Shown: piece by piece, positions 7,944 through 16,326 of the stretch
Numbering within the stretch: the stretch's first letter is position 1
How the letters are laid out: each line of letters begins with the position of its first letter
Virus record (IMG/VR): IMGVR_UViG_3300007516_000027
Coordinates: 1 to 51,510 of that record
Reading direction: 5' to 3' (one strand)
DNA from: a virus
DNA: 51,510 nt
Notes under the pieces: model-generated
The model's database searches: none
What the model was told of the DNA's origin: nothing
Seen by the model: the letters and a program-made list of their open reading frames with translations, nothing else
Program-made: the position numbers and the translations under genes

Positions 7944-8303
7944 ATGATCACCTTCAAACAATACCTCGCCGAAATCGAACTACTCGAGAACCCACTGTCG
8001 CCTACGAAGAAGTTTACCCAAATTCATGGTAACTACATGGGGCCTGGTAATAAAGGTGGCACACCAATCGACAAACTAGATAAGGCCGCGTTCCATCACG
8101 ACGTGGCCTACGAAAAAAGTCGCGAAATGCCCGACAAAACCCATGCACTGGCACACCGAGCAAAGGCAGATCACCACTTCGTTGGCCGGTTAAGTAGAAT
8201 ATCTAAAGATAAAAGCCACCCCTTGGCGACTCGTATAAAAGCAGTTGCCGCGAGGGCATTTTTCTCGGCGAAACTCAAGTTTGCACCAAAGGTGTCAGTA
8301 TGA
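7944..8303 (+). CDS. Capsid-tagged phospholipase-A2-like protein
   Basis: 119 residues. The N-terminus MITFKQYLAE matches the T4 internal-protein capsid-targeting pattern (MKTYxEFxxE) and ends in an L-A-E protease site. The mature part carries YMGPGN (31-36) and HHDVAY (51-56), spaced as in the phospholipase A2 domain of parvovirus VP1: a calcium-binding YxGPGN loop and a catalytic His-Asp. The rest is short, basic and His-rich. Inference: it is packed in the head, trimmed by gp21 and acts on host membrane lipid during entry or takeover. The domain assignment rests on motifs seen by eye. It overlaps the next gene by 4 nt. Confidence 0.7.
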   Translation: MITFKQYLAEIELLENPLSPTKKFTQIHGNYMGPGNKGGTPIDKLDKAAFHHDVAYEKSREMPDKTHALAHRAKADHHFVGRLSRISKDKSHPLATRIKAVAARAFFSAKLKFAPKVSV

Positions 8304-8939
8304 TCTCATTCAAAGAATATTTAGCCGAAGTGGAGCTTGGTGATGTTGACAAAAAGGGCGGCCGCTACCCATTAATTCAACATCTTGGCAAGTCACTTAA
8401 GACTGTAGCCCCTCACTCGATACATTTATCACATATCGATACCGAACACTCACTCCATCATACTCAATGGACCGCTGACGGTCGACTAGCTGCGAAAAAT
8501 CCAAAATCTGCAGAATATCATGTGGTCAAAAACGGCAAAGTTGTAGCAAGCATTAAAACAGCACACGTTGGCGCGACTGAACAAACGGATACGGTAGAAG
8601 CTCATAAATCAAACACATTGCCACTTCATAAGGTTTACGCTCATCTTATAAAGAAGCATGGCAAGATTCTTCAATCGTCCGACCTACAGTCGGCTGGTGG
8701 TAAAAATCTCTGGCACAAGTTGAGTAAAGAACCTGGTATCCATGTTCACGGATGGGACCATAAATCAAGAAGCCAATTAATCTTGGGAATAAATTAGATG
8801 ATTAGATGCTGAAACCGATCATGATACTCATATCGACGGGCGATGGAATCCAAAGACATTCGATAGAGATCATGATCATGAGTCCGATAAAGAAATTAAT
8901 AAAATTAAAAAAGTAACACTGATCGCTCACAAAAAATGA
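8300..8939 (+). pseudogene. Capsid-tagged protein of unknown function with a frameshifted C-terminus
   Basis: The intact reading frame runs 8300-8797 (165 residues). It starts MISFKEYLAE, the same head-targeting tag as its neighbour, with an L-A-E site. It continues through IVHGW-like HVHGWDHKSR near the end. After that the apparent continuation is found by changing frame twice: near 8770 (giving KPINLGNKLDD) and near 8803 (giving DAETDHDTHIDG and ending TLIAHKK at 8939). The downstream frame has no start of its own. The gene thus looks truncated by two small indels, either real decay or sequence error. Family not recognised. Confidence 0.55.
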
Positions 8940-9022
8940 TTACACTAACAACGGCAGCTGCAGCCCAAATTGGCGGCCGTCTTGAAAAACACGGTTCAGG
9001 CTATCGATACGTCGTGGGCTGA
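8936..9022 (+). pseudogene. Possible remnant of an IscA/HesB-like Fe-S protein
   Basis: 28 codons starting MITLTTAAAAQI and ending in TGA. The start matches the beginning of IscA/HesB iron-sulphur assembly proteins (MITLTxxAAxxI), a family carried by some T4-like phages of aquatic hosts. The rest of the domain, including its cysteines, is absent. It overlaps the end of the preceding broken gene (ATGA). It is either a leftover N-terminus or a chance resemblance in a short ORF. Confidence 0.3.
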
Positions 9023-9040
9023 TAAACTGAAGGAATAATT

Positions 9041-9580
9041 ATGCCTCTAACCTGCCCATCACCGATCAATATCAACCCGTTATTCGGTACTGGTAATTAT
9101 CTATTTGCGCTCACGAAGTTTAAAGAAATATCCTTCATGGTACAATCGGTTGAATTGCCGGGTATCAGTCTAGGTATTGCGCCGATGTCTACATCTGTAC
9201 ACGACTTTCCTGTGCCCGGCGAAACTCTAACTTATGATGATCTGACCTGCACATTTGTCGTCGACGAGAAAATGTCAAACTATAGCGCAATATACGACTG
9301 GATGTTTGGAATGGGCTTCCCCAGAAATCACGAACAATACAGCGCACTGATGCGTAATAGTAAAAATTCTGCAAGTTTATCTGAGTTAGCCAAGGGGTAC
9401 ACAGATGGAATTTTGCATGTTTTGGGCAACGATCAGCTGCCTATTATACAGGCGCACTTTGTTGACTGTTTTCCTACGAGACTATCGGGACTGCAGTTCA
9501 GTTCAAATAATTCAGACTCTGAACCCATTATCGCCAACGTAACTTTTGCATACTCTTATTTTACATTAACTGTCGCTTAA
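9041..9580 (+). CDS. Tail-tube-like protein (gp19/gp54-type fold)
   Basis: 179 residues. The pattern is that of T4-like tail-tube and baseplate-tube-initiator proteins: an N-terminal loop, FMVQSVELPGISL, a strand pair around PGETLTYDDLTCTFVVDE, then YDWMFGMG, and a C-terminal strand ending in VTFAYSYFTL. Tail-tube subunits stack as hexameric rings through which DNA passes. Whether it is the main tube protein or an initiator such as gp54 cannot be told. The ribosome site GAAGGAATAATT is strong. It lies alone between a broken gene and a homing endonuclease on the other strand. Confidence 0.7.
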   Translation: MPLTCPSPININPLFGTGNYLFALTKFKEISFMVQSVELPGISLGIAPMSTSVHDFPVPGETLTYDDLTCTFVVDEKMSNYSAIYDWMFGMGFPRNHEQYSALMRNSKNSASLSELAKGYTDGILHVLGNDQLPIIQAHFVDCFPTRLSGLQFSSNNSDSEPIIANVTFAYSYFTLTVA

Positions 9581-9599
9581 CGCGATAACTATATTATGG

Positions 9600-10379
9600 C
9601 TACACTAACAGAACTCTAGAAAGTTTTCTCTGTTCCAATCTATTCAGACCAGTAACTGGATCAACTTTTCTGTTAGCTAAAACTGTACGCATATTCTGTT
9701 CTTCTTTATAGGTAAAACCAGTTTCAGGGTTGACTAATCTCATTGTGGCGACACCCAGTTTATTACTATCCTTGGCAAATGTATTGCCTGTTTTTGGGTT
9801 GATAGCTGAAGTTGTGGTAGCGGCTTTTTTAGCAGAATCCTGTGCAATAGAAGTACCAGTTTCTGGGTTTATTACTGCCATGGTATGACCAAATTTTTTG
9901 CCGGTGACGCAATAAATAGATGTACCCGTTTCTGGGTTGATTATAGACTTTGTGTTAACGGATTTTTTATGCGCATCTTGTTTAATAGATGTGCCTGTTT
10001 CTGGGTTAATTTTGGCCATTGTAGTCTCAGCTAGTTTTTGACTTTTTGTATCCGGTCGAAATCTAGCTTTTGCCCCATAGTGACACACTTTATTCAAAAT
10101 TAATGGATTGTCCCAGTCTTCGAATATGCAAAGTTGTTCAAAGTCATAAGCATCATCTGGTTCAACAAATTCTTCGAAGATGAACCAATCAAAGCTATCA
10201 AATATTGCTGTTATCTCAGGTGCTGAGGTTCGGTAGAAGTGAATAAAATTACATTCCGGTGTTCTTTTGTGTTTTGTTGCATTAGCCCATCTAGAGCCCC
10301 AGTAGAACTCATCCGTATCTGGTTTGATACCCAGATAAACATAGGGCATGAATTGGGGATAAATAATTTCGTTGCTCAT
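9600..10379 (-). CDS. Divergent GIY-YIG-like homing endonuclease with NPETGTS repeats
   Basis: 259 residues with the start at 10379 (MSNEIIYPQ), chosen because it matches the start of the gene at 2748 and follows a leader with a late promoter. The catalytic domain is divergent: PYVYLGIKP then FYWGSRW. The C-terminal half is a tandem array of about six units of roughly 26 residues, each centred on (I/V)NPETGTS, as in modular DNA-binding tails of phage homing endonucleases. It is convergent with the tail-tube-like gene and ends 20 nt from it. It likely spreads by cutting endonuclease-free relatives near this site. Confidence 0.7.
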   Translation of the reverse strand: MSNEIIYPQFMPYVYLGIKPDTDEFYWGSRWANATKHKRTPECNFIHFYRTSAPEITAIFDSFDWFIFEEFVEPDDAYDFEQLCIFEDWDNPLILNKVCHYGAKARFRPDTKSQKLAETTMAKINPETGTSIKQDAHKKSVNTKSIINPETGTSIYCVTGKKFGHTMAVINPETGTSIAQDSAKKAATTTSAINPKTGNTFAKDSNKLGVATMRLVNPETGFTYKEEQNMRTVLANRKVDPVTGLNRLEQRKLSRVLLV

Positions 10380-10456
10380 ATAAGCCTTAAGTAAGTTTAT
10401 GGGTGACCGGCATCCACGGAACTTGTAATTCCTGGGTGCCACCTATTCTATTTATA
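10380..10456 (-). promoter_or_regulatory. Late promoter and two-tier hairpin leader of a homing endonuclease
   Basis: On the minus strand TATAAATA (10449-10456) is followed by outer stem GGCA/TGCC and inner stem GGAA/TTCC, then CTTAAGGC and the ATG at 10379. Confidence 0.65.
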
Positions 10457-10484
10457 CAACTTTAATTTCGGGAATTATATAATT

Positions 10485-10922
10485 ATGGCTACGCTTAAAG
10501 AACTTCAGGAAAAATGGGCGATTGATGCTGTGATTTCGGAAAATGACCTCTCTGGCGCCGCGTTGCGCACATCCAACCTCCACAGTAACTATGTGAATGA
10601 AGCGCTTACTATAAAGATGCAACTCGTGAAGTTGCAGATGGAAATTGCGCAATTGCAAGTATTGCGCGGTCGATACTTCCGAGGCGAAATGACGAGCGCC
10701 GAACTCAAAGATAAAGACTGGGATCAGTGGGCTTATAAGACGCTCCGCGCAGATGTATCGGATATGATAATCGCGTCGCCCGATATGCAGATTTTGCTGG
10801 GTCGTCAGGAATACCTAAAAATAATCTTGTATTTTTTGGATTCAGTTTTGCAAGAAATTCGGGCAAGATCCTTCAACATCAAGAATGCTGTGGATTTTAT
10901 CCGCTGGCGCTCTGGGTCATAA
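10485..10922 (+). CDS. uvsY: Recombination mediator UvsY
   Basis: 145 residues, close to T4 UvsY (137). The family pattern is visible: MATLKELQEKWAIDAVI at the start, an all-helical middle with LRGRYFRGEM, and a C-terminus with LDSVLQEIRARSFNIKNAVDFIRW. UvsY loads the UvsX recombinase onto single-stranded DNA covered by gp32. Its partner UvsX is encoded at 43790. The gene is flanked on both sides by minus-strand homing endonucleases. Its stop is immediately followed by the stop of the convergent endonuclease. Confidence 0.9.
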   Translation: MATLKELQEKWAIDAVISENDLSGAALRTSNLHSNYVNEALTIKMQLVKLQMEIAQLQVLRGRYFRGEMTSAELKDKDWDQWAYKTLRADVSDMIIASPDMQILLGRQEYLKIILYFLDSVLQEIRARSFNIKNAVDFIRWRSGS

Positions 10923-11879
10923 TTATGCTGTTTTATCTGCTTTATTTTTAGCCCTAGTAATTCTACCCTTAGCTTTAGATTCCTCTGTTCTTTTTGTCCC
11001 GAGTTGTCTATCCGAATTCGCTTTATTCATTTCTACTGAAGGGGATTTTCTAGATATACCAGCTGCTTCATTAGCCGCCCTCGTAGCTTTAGCTCGGGAA
11101 ATGCGATCATCAGTTTGAGGAACTCCTCTCTGGCGATCACCATTAGCTTTATTGGACTCAGCGGAGTGCCTTTTGTAAAGTATACCATCAGCTTTATTTT
11201 TTGATTTCGTTGCTAGCCGTGAGGCTATATGTTCTGAGCTTTGAGAAACTCCGGTTGATGCATGAATAACACCAGCAGCTTTTGTTTCGTCTCTAGTGTT
11301 TTTAGCCTTCATCTTTATTTCATCTGTCCAGAGTAAACCGGTTTGTCTGATTCCCTGTTCTATACATGATTCTTCTGATCTGGGTTTACGAATATATCCG
11401 GCTTCTTTATTTGCTATAGTTGTAGCCAACCGTCGTATTATTGATTCTTTTGAGTGGCGTTTGTGCAATTTGCCTTCTGCTTTATTTCTTTTTCGTGTAG
11501 CAGCAGCCTTTTCTAAGTATGTTTTTGATTGCGGAATACCATTTAGCCTAAGTGACCTAGCTTTATTTTGTTCTGTTGTTGCTTTAAATCCACCAATACC
11601 ATCGCCACCATCTGTGAGATTTCGAAGAATTCCAGTGCCAATATCTATACGCCCATACCATTTTATATATCGGCGCTCGAGCGCACATGCACCGATATCA
11701 CTTAAATGTGTTTCTAGGAATACAATTCTGGATTTATTTGGCGGAGATTTTTTACCGTGCATAGAGAATGCGCGATCTCCCTTACCTTTACCAATATAAT
11801 ATGGCGTGCCGGCTCTAGCTGTTTTGCTATCTTTGGCTCTGAGATAAGCATATGTATAATAAATAAGATGACTGGTCAT
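10923..11879 (-). CDS. GIY-YIG homing endonuclease with repeated C-terminal modules
   Basis: 318 residues. N-terminal GIY-YIG domain: IYYTYAYLR, then [10 protein letters not shown], then a Glu in CALERRYI and RNLTDGGDG. The C-terminal two thirds are repeats of about 35-40 residues with the theme ATxxNKAxG(x)nHKRHSxES, very basic, typical of NUMOD-like DNA-binding arrays. The start at 11879 follows GGAGTCTTT. The gene separates uvsY from uvsW, adjacent genes in T4-like phages, and breaks neither. It is a close relative of the gene at 25851-26441. Confidence 0.88.
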   Translation of the reverse strand: MTSHLIYYTYAYLRAKDSKTARAGTPYYIGKGKGDRAFSMHGKKSPPNKSRIVFLETHLSDIGACALERRYIKWYGRIDIGTGILRNLTDGGDGIGGFKATTEQNKARSLRLNGIPQSKTYLEKAAATRKRNKAEGKLHKRHSKESIIRRLATTIANKEAGYIRKPRSEESCIEQGIRQTGLLWTDEIKMKAKNTRDETKAAGVIHASTGVSQSSEHIASRLATKSKNKADGILYKRHSAESNKANGDRQRGVPQTDDRISRAKATRAANEAAGISRKSPSVEMNKANSDRQLGTKRTEESKAKGRITRAKNKADKTA

Positions 11880-11948
11880 AAAGACTCCTTAAACAGATTC
11901 GACTAGAGGTAATGGGTGTTTCCGCACCGCGATTACCACTTATTTATA
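11880..11948 (-). promoter_or_regulatory. Late promoter and two-tier hairpin leader of a homing endonuclease
   Basis: Minus-strand TATAAATA (11941-11948), outer stem GGTAAT/ATTACC, inner stem GGTG/CACC, then TTAAGGAGTCTTT before the ATG at 11879. It occupies the region directly upstream of uvsW on the other strand. Confidence 0.7.
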
Positions 11949-11971
11949 CATCTATAATTTTGAACTTTACT

Positions 11972-12787
11972 ATGATTCATCTTATCCCTCACAATGAAAC
12001 TCATATTAGAGTAATATGTCAAGAAGCTTCGGCTGAACAAGAATTGGCGGAATTTTTTTGTTTCGATGTGCCTGGTGCTAAATTCGCACCTAAATTTAAA
12101 AATGGCCAATGGGACGGAAAAATTCGTCTCTACAATCTTCGTACCAAGCTCGTGTATAAAGGTCTCATCGAACTTATCCTAAAGTTTGCCCAAACTCGTA
12201 ACTACGAGATCAACATCGCGCCTGAACTCAGCCCAGTTATAAAAATTACTCGCGGCGATGTTCACGAGTTCATGCTTGGTTTGAATCTATATGGTCGAGG
12301 TGTGCCTATCGAGATTCGCGACTACCAAATCGATGCCGTTCACAAAGCGCTATCGAACAAACGACTCATCTTAGAATCTGCCACCTCGTCGGGCAAGTCG
12401 CTTATTATCTATTCTATCATCCGGTATTGTCTCGAAAATGATCAACGGCTTGTGCTCATAGTTCCTACTGTAAATTTAGTAAATCAGATGGCTAACGATT
12501 TTAAAGATTATTCTAGCGCCAATGGATGGGATGTCGACGCAAACATTCACTCGCTGTATGCTGGTAAGGAACGAGTCTTTGGCAAGGCTGTAACCGTATC
12601 GACCTGGCAGACAATAGCATCAATGTTGAAGTCCGACAAAGAGAACTATCATAAACTAATAACTGGAACCGATGTATTAATTTGTGATGAAGCCCATTTA
12701 TTTTCTGCGGCTGTTGTATGTGCTGCCATTGAGGGGTTTGTTAACACTGGGCACAGAATAGGTACAACTGGAACTATGTCATCTTAG
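11972..12787 (+). CDS. uvsW: UvsW helicase, N-terminal part of a split gene
   Basis: 271 residues from the ATG at 11972; an upstream in-frame start at 11912 would translate through the endonuclease promoter and is less likely. An N-terminal domain is followed by the first RecA-like helicase lobe: motif I ATSSGKS, motif Ia VPTVNLVNQM, motif II (Walker B) CDEAH and motif III TGT near the end. UvsW is the T4 branch-migration helicase. The frame stops a few codons after GTTGTM, exactly where T4 UvsW continues into lobe two; that part is encoded at 12850 in another frame. No strong ribosome binding site is visible. Confidence 0.88.
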   Translation: MIHLIPHNETHIRVICQEASAEQELAEFFCFDVPGAKFAPKFKNGQWDGKIRLYNLRTKLVYKGLIELILKFAQTRNYEINIAPELSPVIKITRGDVHEFMLGLNLYGRGVPIEIRDYQIDAVHKALSNKRLILESATSSGKSLIIYSIIRYCLENDQRLVLIVPTVNLVNQMANDFKDYSSANGWDVDANIHSLYAGKERVFGKAVTVSTWQTIASMLKSDKENYHKLITGTDVLICDEAHLFSAAVVCAAIEGFVNTGHRIGTTGTMSS

Positions 12788-12849
12788 TTAGAAAGACATA
12801 ATCGTGGTCGTCACTATTATTTATACAATTTAGAAATCGAGAATATATT
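12776..12849 (-). other. 74-nt insertion splitting uvsW, with a homing-endonuclease leader on the minus strand
   Basis: The first fragment ends ...GTTGTM-SS, the second starts M-STVNRLLLIG. Removing 74 nt between the two TATG copies (12775-12778 and 12849-12852) restores a continuous UvsW frame with no residues lost. The minus strand of the insert holds TATAAATA (12818-12825) followed by outer stem ATAAT/ATTAT and inner stem GTG/CAC, the same architecture as the leaders of the five GIY-YIG genes. No endonuclease gene remains. Confidence 0.65.
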
Positions 12850-13554
12850 ATGAGTACAGTAAATAGGTTGCTGTTGATAGGTTTGCTTGGCCCGGTTCAT
12901 CAGATTATCTCTGCGGCCGAACTCATAGAAGCTGGTCAAGCGGTCCCAATAGATATCCGCGTGTTACTATTAAAGCATCCCGATGTATTCTGTAAGGCGC
13001 TAAAGGGTATGGATTATCGGGAAGAACTTCAGCAGATCATCGCCAATACTGCACGCAATAAGTTCATTACCAACCTAGCGCTGGCGACTAAGGGTAATAC
13101 TCTAATTTTATATCGTTATGTTGAACAGCACGGCAAGATTCTGTATGAGATGATTTCTGAGAAGGCAGCGGATGGTCGGCCGATATACTTTATCCATGGC
13201 GGTGTCAAGATCGAGGAACGAGATCGGATTCGCTTAATTCTGGAGACCGATGAGAATGCGATTATAGTTGCCACGGAGTCGCTGATGAGCACAGGGATTA
13301 ACATTCCAAGCCTTGAGAATTTGATCTTTGCTTGCCCTACAAAGAGTGCTATCCGGGTGCGCCAGGGCATTGGACGCACATTGCGGTTGAAGGAAGGCAA
13401 AACCGGGGCCAAGATTTTTGACATTGCAGATGATTTTCGAAGTAGCGCCAAGGCGAAAAAGAACGTAACACTACGCCACATGGAAGAGCGGCTGGCCATT
13501 TACATAAAAGAAGATTTTAAGTATACAATCAAGCAGTTGGAGTTAAAGTATTAG
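12850..13554 (+). CDS. uvsW: UvsW helicase, C-terminal part of a split gene
   Basis: 234 residues forming the second RecA-like helicase lobe. It begins MSTVNRLLLIGLLGP, which matches the T4 UvsW region after motif III. It includes ILYRYVEQHGKIL (motif IV region), ATESLMSTGINIP (motif V) and RVRQGIGRTLRL (motif VI, arginine finger). An active helicase would need this half to associate with the upstream half as two polypeptides, since the frames differ and the intervening 74 nt is too short for a self-splicing intron. The ribosome site is weak (CGAGAATATATT). Confidence 0.88.
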   Translation: MSTVNRLLLIGLLGPVHQIISAAELIEAGQAVPIDIRVLLLKHPDVFCKALKGMDYREELQQIIANTARNKFITNLALATKGNTLILYRYVEQHGKILYEMISEKAADGRPIYFIHGGVKIEERDRIRLILETDENAIIVATESLMSTGINIPSLENLIFACPTKSAIRVRQGIGRTLRLKEGKTGAKIFDIADDFRSSAKAKKNVTLRHMEERLAIYIKEDFKYTIKQLELKY

Positions 13555-13596
13555 ATTAAGTGATAAATAATCTAAACATATTGATGGGGATATAAA

Positions 13597-14577
13597 ATGA
13601 TTGGTTTCAAAAATTGGCTTGAGTGGCTCGAAGAAGCCAAAACTACAGCAAAAAATCTAAGTACATCAGACTTAAATGGGAAAATTCATGAAGTTTTGGT
13701 TGCTAAACATCTAAATGGGGGTAAGTTTATTGATGATTATCATAAAGATCATCACGATAAATTAATGTACCAAGTCGGTGGTTCAACTAGTGAAAAATAC
13801 AAAGATGAACACAAAAAGGCACAGCACGCGACTGAACATATTAAGAAACATCTCGGAGTTTCAAGCTTTAAGAAGGTTGGTATTGTTTCAAAGGCTGGAG
13901 ATATTAAGAAATTTACTGACGGTAAACATAATCTTAGTCAACATGAAGATGCATCTGATGTTATGGTACAACACCACGATGGAACACATCATGGCATTTC
14001 ATTAAAAAGTACTCAAAAACATGGGGCGCAACCTGGCGTTCATAATGAGGGTCATAAGGCCGTTGACAAACGTCTGGGCGTCGATACTACTCATCACATA
14101 AAAGGCGCCAGACAGAAAATAGTTAATCAACGTACTGAAATGGCTGGTATGAATGATACACAAGCTAAGGCGCATCTGAAGACAGATGAGACGGCCAATG
14201 TAGTTGCATCAGAACACGGCCGAACGGCCTTGAAAAATATCAGAGATGACTGGCACGGTGCTTATCAGAAAATGACCAGCAAAGATAGAGCTCATCACTT
14301 ACGGCATCTTCTACACGCTACACCCAATCAAATCCCCCATATTAGGGCTCATGCATCCGGTCAGAATGCAGATCACAAAACTCAAGTCCATTCACCATCT
14401 ACCCACTTTGATCATATTCTAAAAGATCACGCAAATATTCACATGAAGAAAGCCGGTAACGGCGGGATTCGGTGGGATCATCATCATCCGAAAACCGGGG
14501 TCATTACACGAGTAGCATCTGAACGGGCTAAATTTGATTCTGGGGTATCTTCACCAGTTAAAACTTCGGTAATATAA
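13597..14577 (+). CDS. Possible head-packaged nuclease (PD-(D/E)XK-like)
   Basis: 326 residues, very rich in His and Lys. The N-terminus MIGFKNWLEWLEE resembles the tag of neighbouring late genes and contains L-E-E. A core resembling PD-(D/E)XK nucleases is visible: Asp121 in SDVMV, then HGISLKST with Lys137, although the usual Glu of ExK is Ser here. The N-terminal KIHEVLVAKHLNGG could be the helix preceding the active site. The gene overlaps the next one (TAATG), forming a late operon. Inference: a DNA-acting cargo protein. A His-rich, non-catalytic DNA-binding protein is the main alternative. Confidence 0.45.
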   Translation: MIGFKNWLEWLEEAKTTAKNLSTSDLNGKIHEVLVAKHLNGGKFIDDYHKDHHDKLMYQVGGSTSEKYKDEHKKAQHATEHIKKHLGVSSFKKVGIVSKAGDIKKFTDGKHNLSQHEDASDVMVQHHDGTHHGISLKSTQKHGAQPGVHNEGHKAVDKRLGVDTTHHIKGARQKIVNQRTEMAGMNDTQAKAHLKTDETANVVASEHGRTALKNIRDDWHGAYQKMTSKDRAHHLRHLLHATPNQIPHIRAHASGQNADHKTQVHSPSTHFDHILKDHANIHMKKAGNGGIRWDHHHPKTGVITRVASERAKFDSGVSSPVKTSVI

Positions 14578-16325
14578 TGATCGGTTTCAAACAATTTCTT
14601 GACGAGATGGTCTCATCCGAGGGTGATAAGTCCCATTACGTTCATCTCGAAGACTTATTGATTACCCACGGCGCCAAGGGTATCCCAAAGATTCTAGTAT
14701 CCCTCATCGAGCTAGTCAAGGGTATACCGACGACCGCATCAGATACTAAGATCGATGGTAGCCCAAGCGTCTTCTTCGGCAAAATTGACGGTAAGTTCTT
14801 TGTTGCGACCAAATCTATTTTCAACGTAAATCCAAAGTACAACTTCACGAATGCTGATATCGAGCATAATCACGGCCATGCGCCGGGTCTAGTTTCCAAA
14901 CTTAAACTCGCTCTAAAGTATTTCCCGAGTATCTACAATTCGACTGCGATCCTTCAGGGGGATATGATGTTTGCTCGGTCTGATGTCGAGACCCGCGATA
15001 TCGACGATATTCCCCATTACATCTTTCAGCCGAACACCGTAGCCAATGCCATCCCCGTCGACTCAGACTTGGGGCGCCAGATTGGTACCTCAAGAGTCGG
15101 CTTCGCGGTCCACACCAAGTACACGCAAGAAGGTAAACGTGTCCAGATTTCATCTTCTGATACTAAACACTCGAAAAACGTTTTCGCGATGCCCGTGACG
15201 GCGCCGGTGCTTTCTAGCTATGGTCACATCCAAGCTGATATCAACGCACTGCGCCAGGACCTCAATACTGTGTCACGTCCCGGTTTGGCGGTTATGTCAA
15301 GTGCAGAAATCGAACCGCTGTTCATGATCTACAAGAATTTCACCGTCAAGAATAACACAACTACATCTTTCGATGGCTTCGTAGCTTCTGTTAAGGCTAA
15401 GTTCGGTAAAGAAATTGATAAAGTCAAGACGCCAAAAAGCAAGGACGCCAAGCAGAAAGTTCTTGATCACATTTTAGATATTTTAACTAAAAATAGCAAA
15501 GCCCTTGAGAACGTGATTGAGGTTCACACTGCTATTGAAAAACTAAAGGATCGAGTAATTGATGAGCTGAATGCTCTGCAACCTATTCGGAGATTCTTTA
15601 AAAATGAATTTGGTGATCTGAAGCAGGCCAACGTAGAAGGCTACGTATCTTATAACGTGCACGGCACTACAAAATTCGTAAAGCGCTCTGAATTCTCCGC
15701 ACAGAACTTTGCCGCATCAGCCAATCGTAAAGTTTCCGTAACCGAAGCCACATCAGCAAAGCCTAATCTAGCCGTCATCGTTCCTCTTGGCAGATTCCAA
15801 CCGCCCCACAAAGAACACATGCATCTCATCGATGCCACCCTGAAGGCTGCGGCCGTTGCTCGAGGGCGCCCGATCATTTTCGTATCGACAACCGTTGATA
15901 ACAAGAAGAACCCCCTCACAGTAGATGAGAAACTTAAATATCTAAACAAGATGTATCCGAATCACGCCGGTCTGTTTCAACGACCGCCGCCACGAGCGGC
16001 TCACATGATTGGTGTTGCTAAATTGCTTGCGCAAGAGGGTTACACAGAACTGCTAGTCGTTATCGGCGACGATCGAGTTATGGAAGTTGCCACACTACTC
16101 AATAAGTATAATGAAAAAGAATATCACTTTACATCAATCAAAGTTATTAGTCGGCACGATATAACGAATACCCGAAGCGGAGATGCAGATGGCGTTCACG
16201 CTTCGGACATAAGACGATGGGCCAAAGAAGGCGACTTTGAGAATATGAGGGGCGCGATGTCGGTGAAGTTGAGTGATGGCGATGTGAAGCAGATAATGAA
16301 TCTGATCAAAGCGAGGGTCAAGTAA
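14577..16325 (+). CDS. Ligase-like / NMN-adenylyltransferase-like fusion with capsid tag
   Basis: 582 residues. After the tag MIGFKQFLDE (site L-D-E) comes a nucleotidyltransferase domain with TKIDGSPSVFFG, where Lys58-x-Asp-Gly fits motif I of ATP-dependent DNA/RNA ligases. A helical middle follows. The C-terminal domain has GRFQPPHKEHMHL (405-417) with the HxxH motif, VIGDDRV and GVHASDIRRWA, the pattern of NMN/nicotinate adenylyltransferases and related cytidylyltransferases. Joining the two activities would combine nucleic acid or cap handling with NAD metabolism. Known: such two-domain proteins occur in T4-like phages. Inferred: it is packaged in the head because of the tag. Substrates are unknown. 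Confidence 0.65.
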   Translation: MIGFKQFLDEMVSSEGDKSHYVHLEDLLITHGAKGIPKILVSLIELVKGIPTTASDTKIDGSPSVFFGKIDGKFFVATKSIFNVNPKYNFTNADIEHNHGHAPGLVSKLKLALKYFPSIYNSTAILQGDMMFARSDVETRDIDDIPHYIFQPNTVANAIPVDSDLGRQIGTSRVGFAVHTKYTQEGKRVQISSSDTKHSKNVFAMPVTAPVLSSYGHIQADINALRQDLNTVSRPGLAVMSSAEIEPLFMIYKNFTVKNNTTTSFDGFVASVKAKFGKEIDKVKTPKSKDAKQKVLDHILDILTKNSKALENVIEVHTAIEKLKDRVIDELNALQPIRRFFKNEFGDLKQANVEGYVSYNVHGTTKFVKRSEFSAQNFAASANRKVSVTEATSAKPNLAVIVPLGRFQPPHKEHMHLIDATLKAAAVARGRPIIFVSTTVDNKKNPLTVDEKLKYLNKMYPNHAGLFQRPPPRAAHMIGVAKLLAQEGYTELLVVIGDDRVMEVATLLNKYNEKEYHFTSIKVISRHDITNTRSGDADGVHASDIRRWAKEGDFENMRGAMSVKLSDGDVKQIMNLIKARVK

Positions 16326-16326
16326 T

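Noticed and set aside
12776-12849. Self-splicing intron in uvsW
   Set aside because: 74 nt is far too short for a group I or II intron and no splice-site or core motifs are seen.
12776-12852. Translational bypass as in T4 gene 60
   Set aside because: There are no matching take-off and landing codons (the codon before the stop is TCT, the landing side starts ATG AGT), and the downstream half has its own start.
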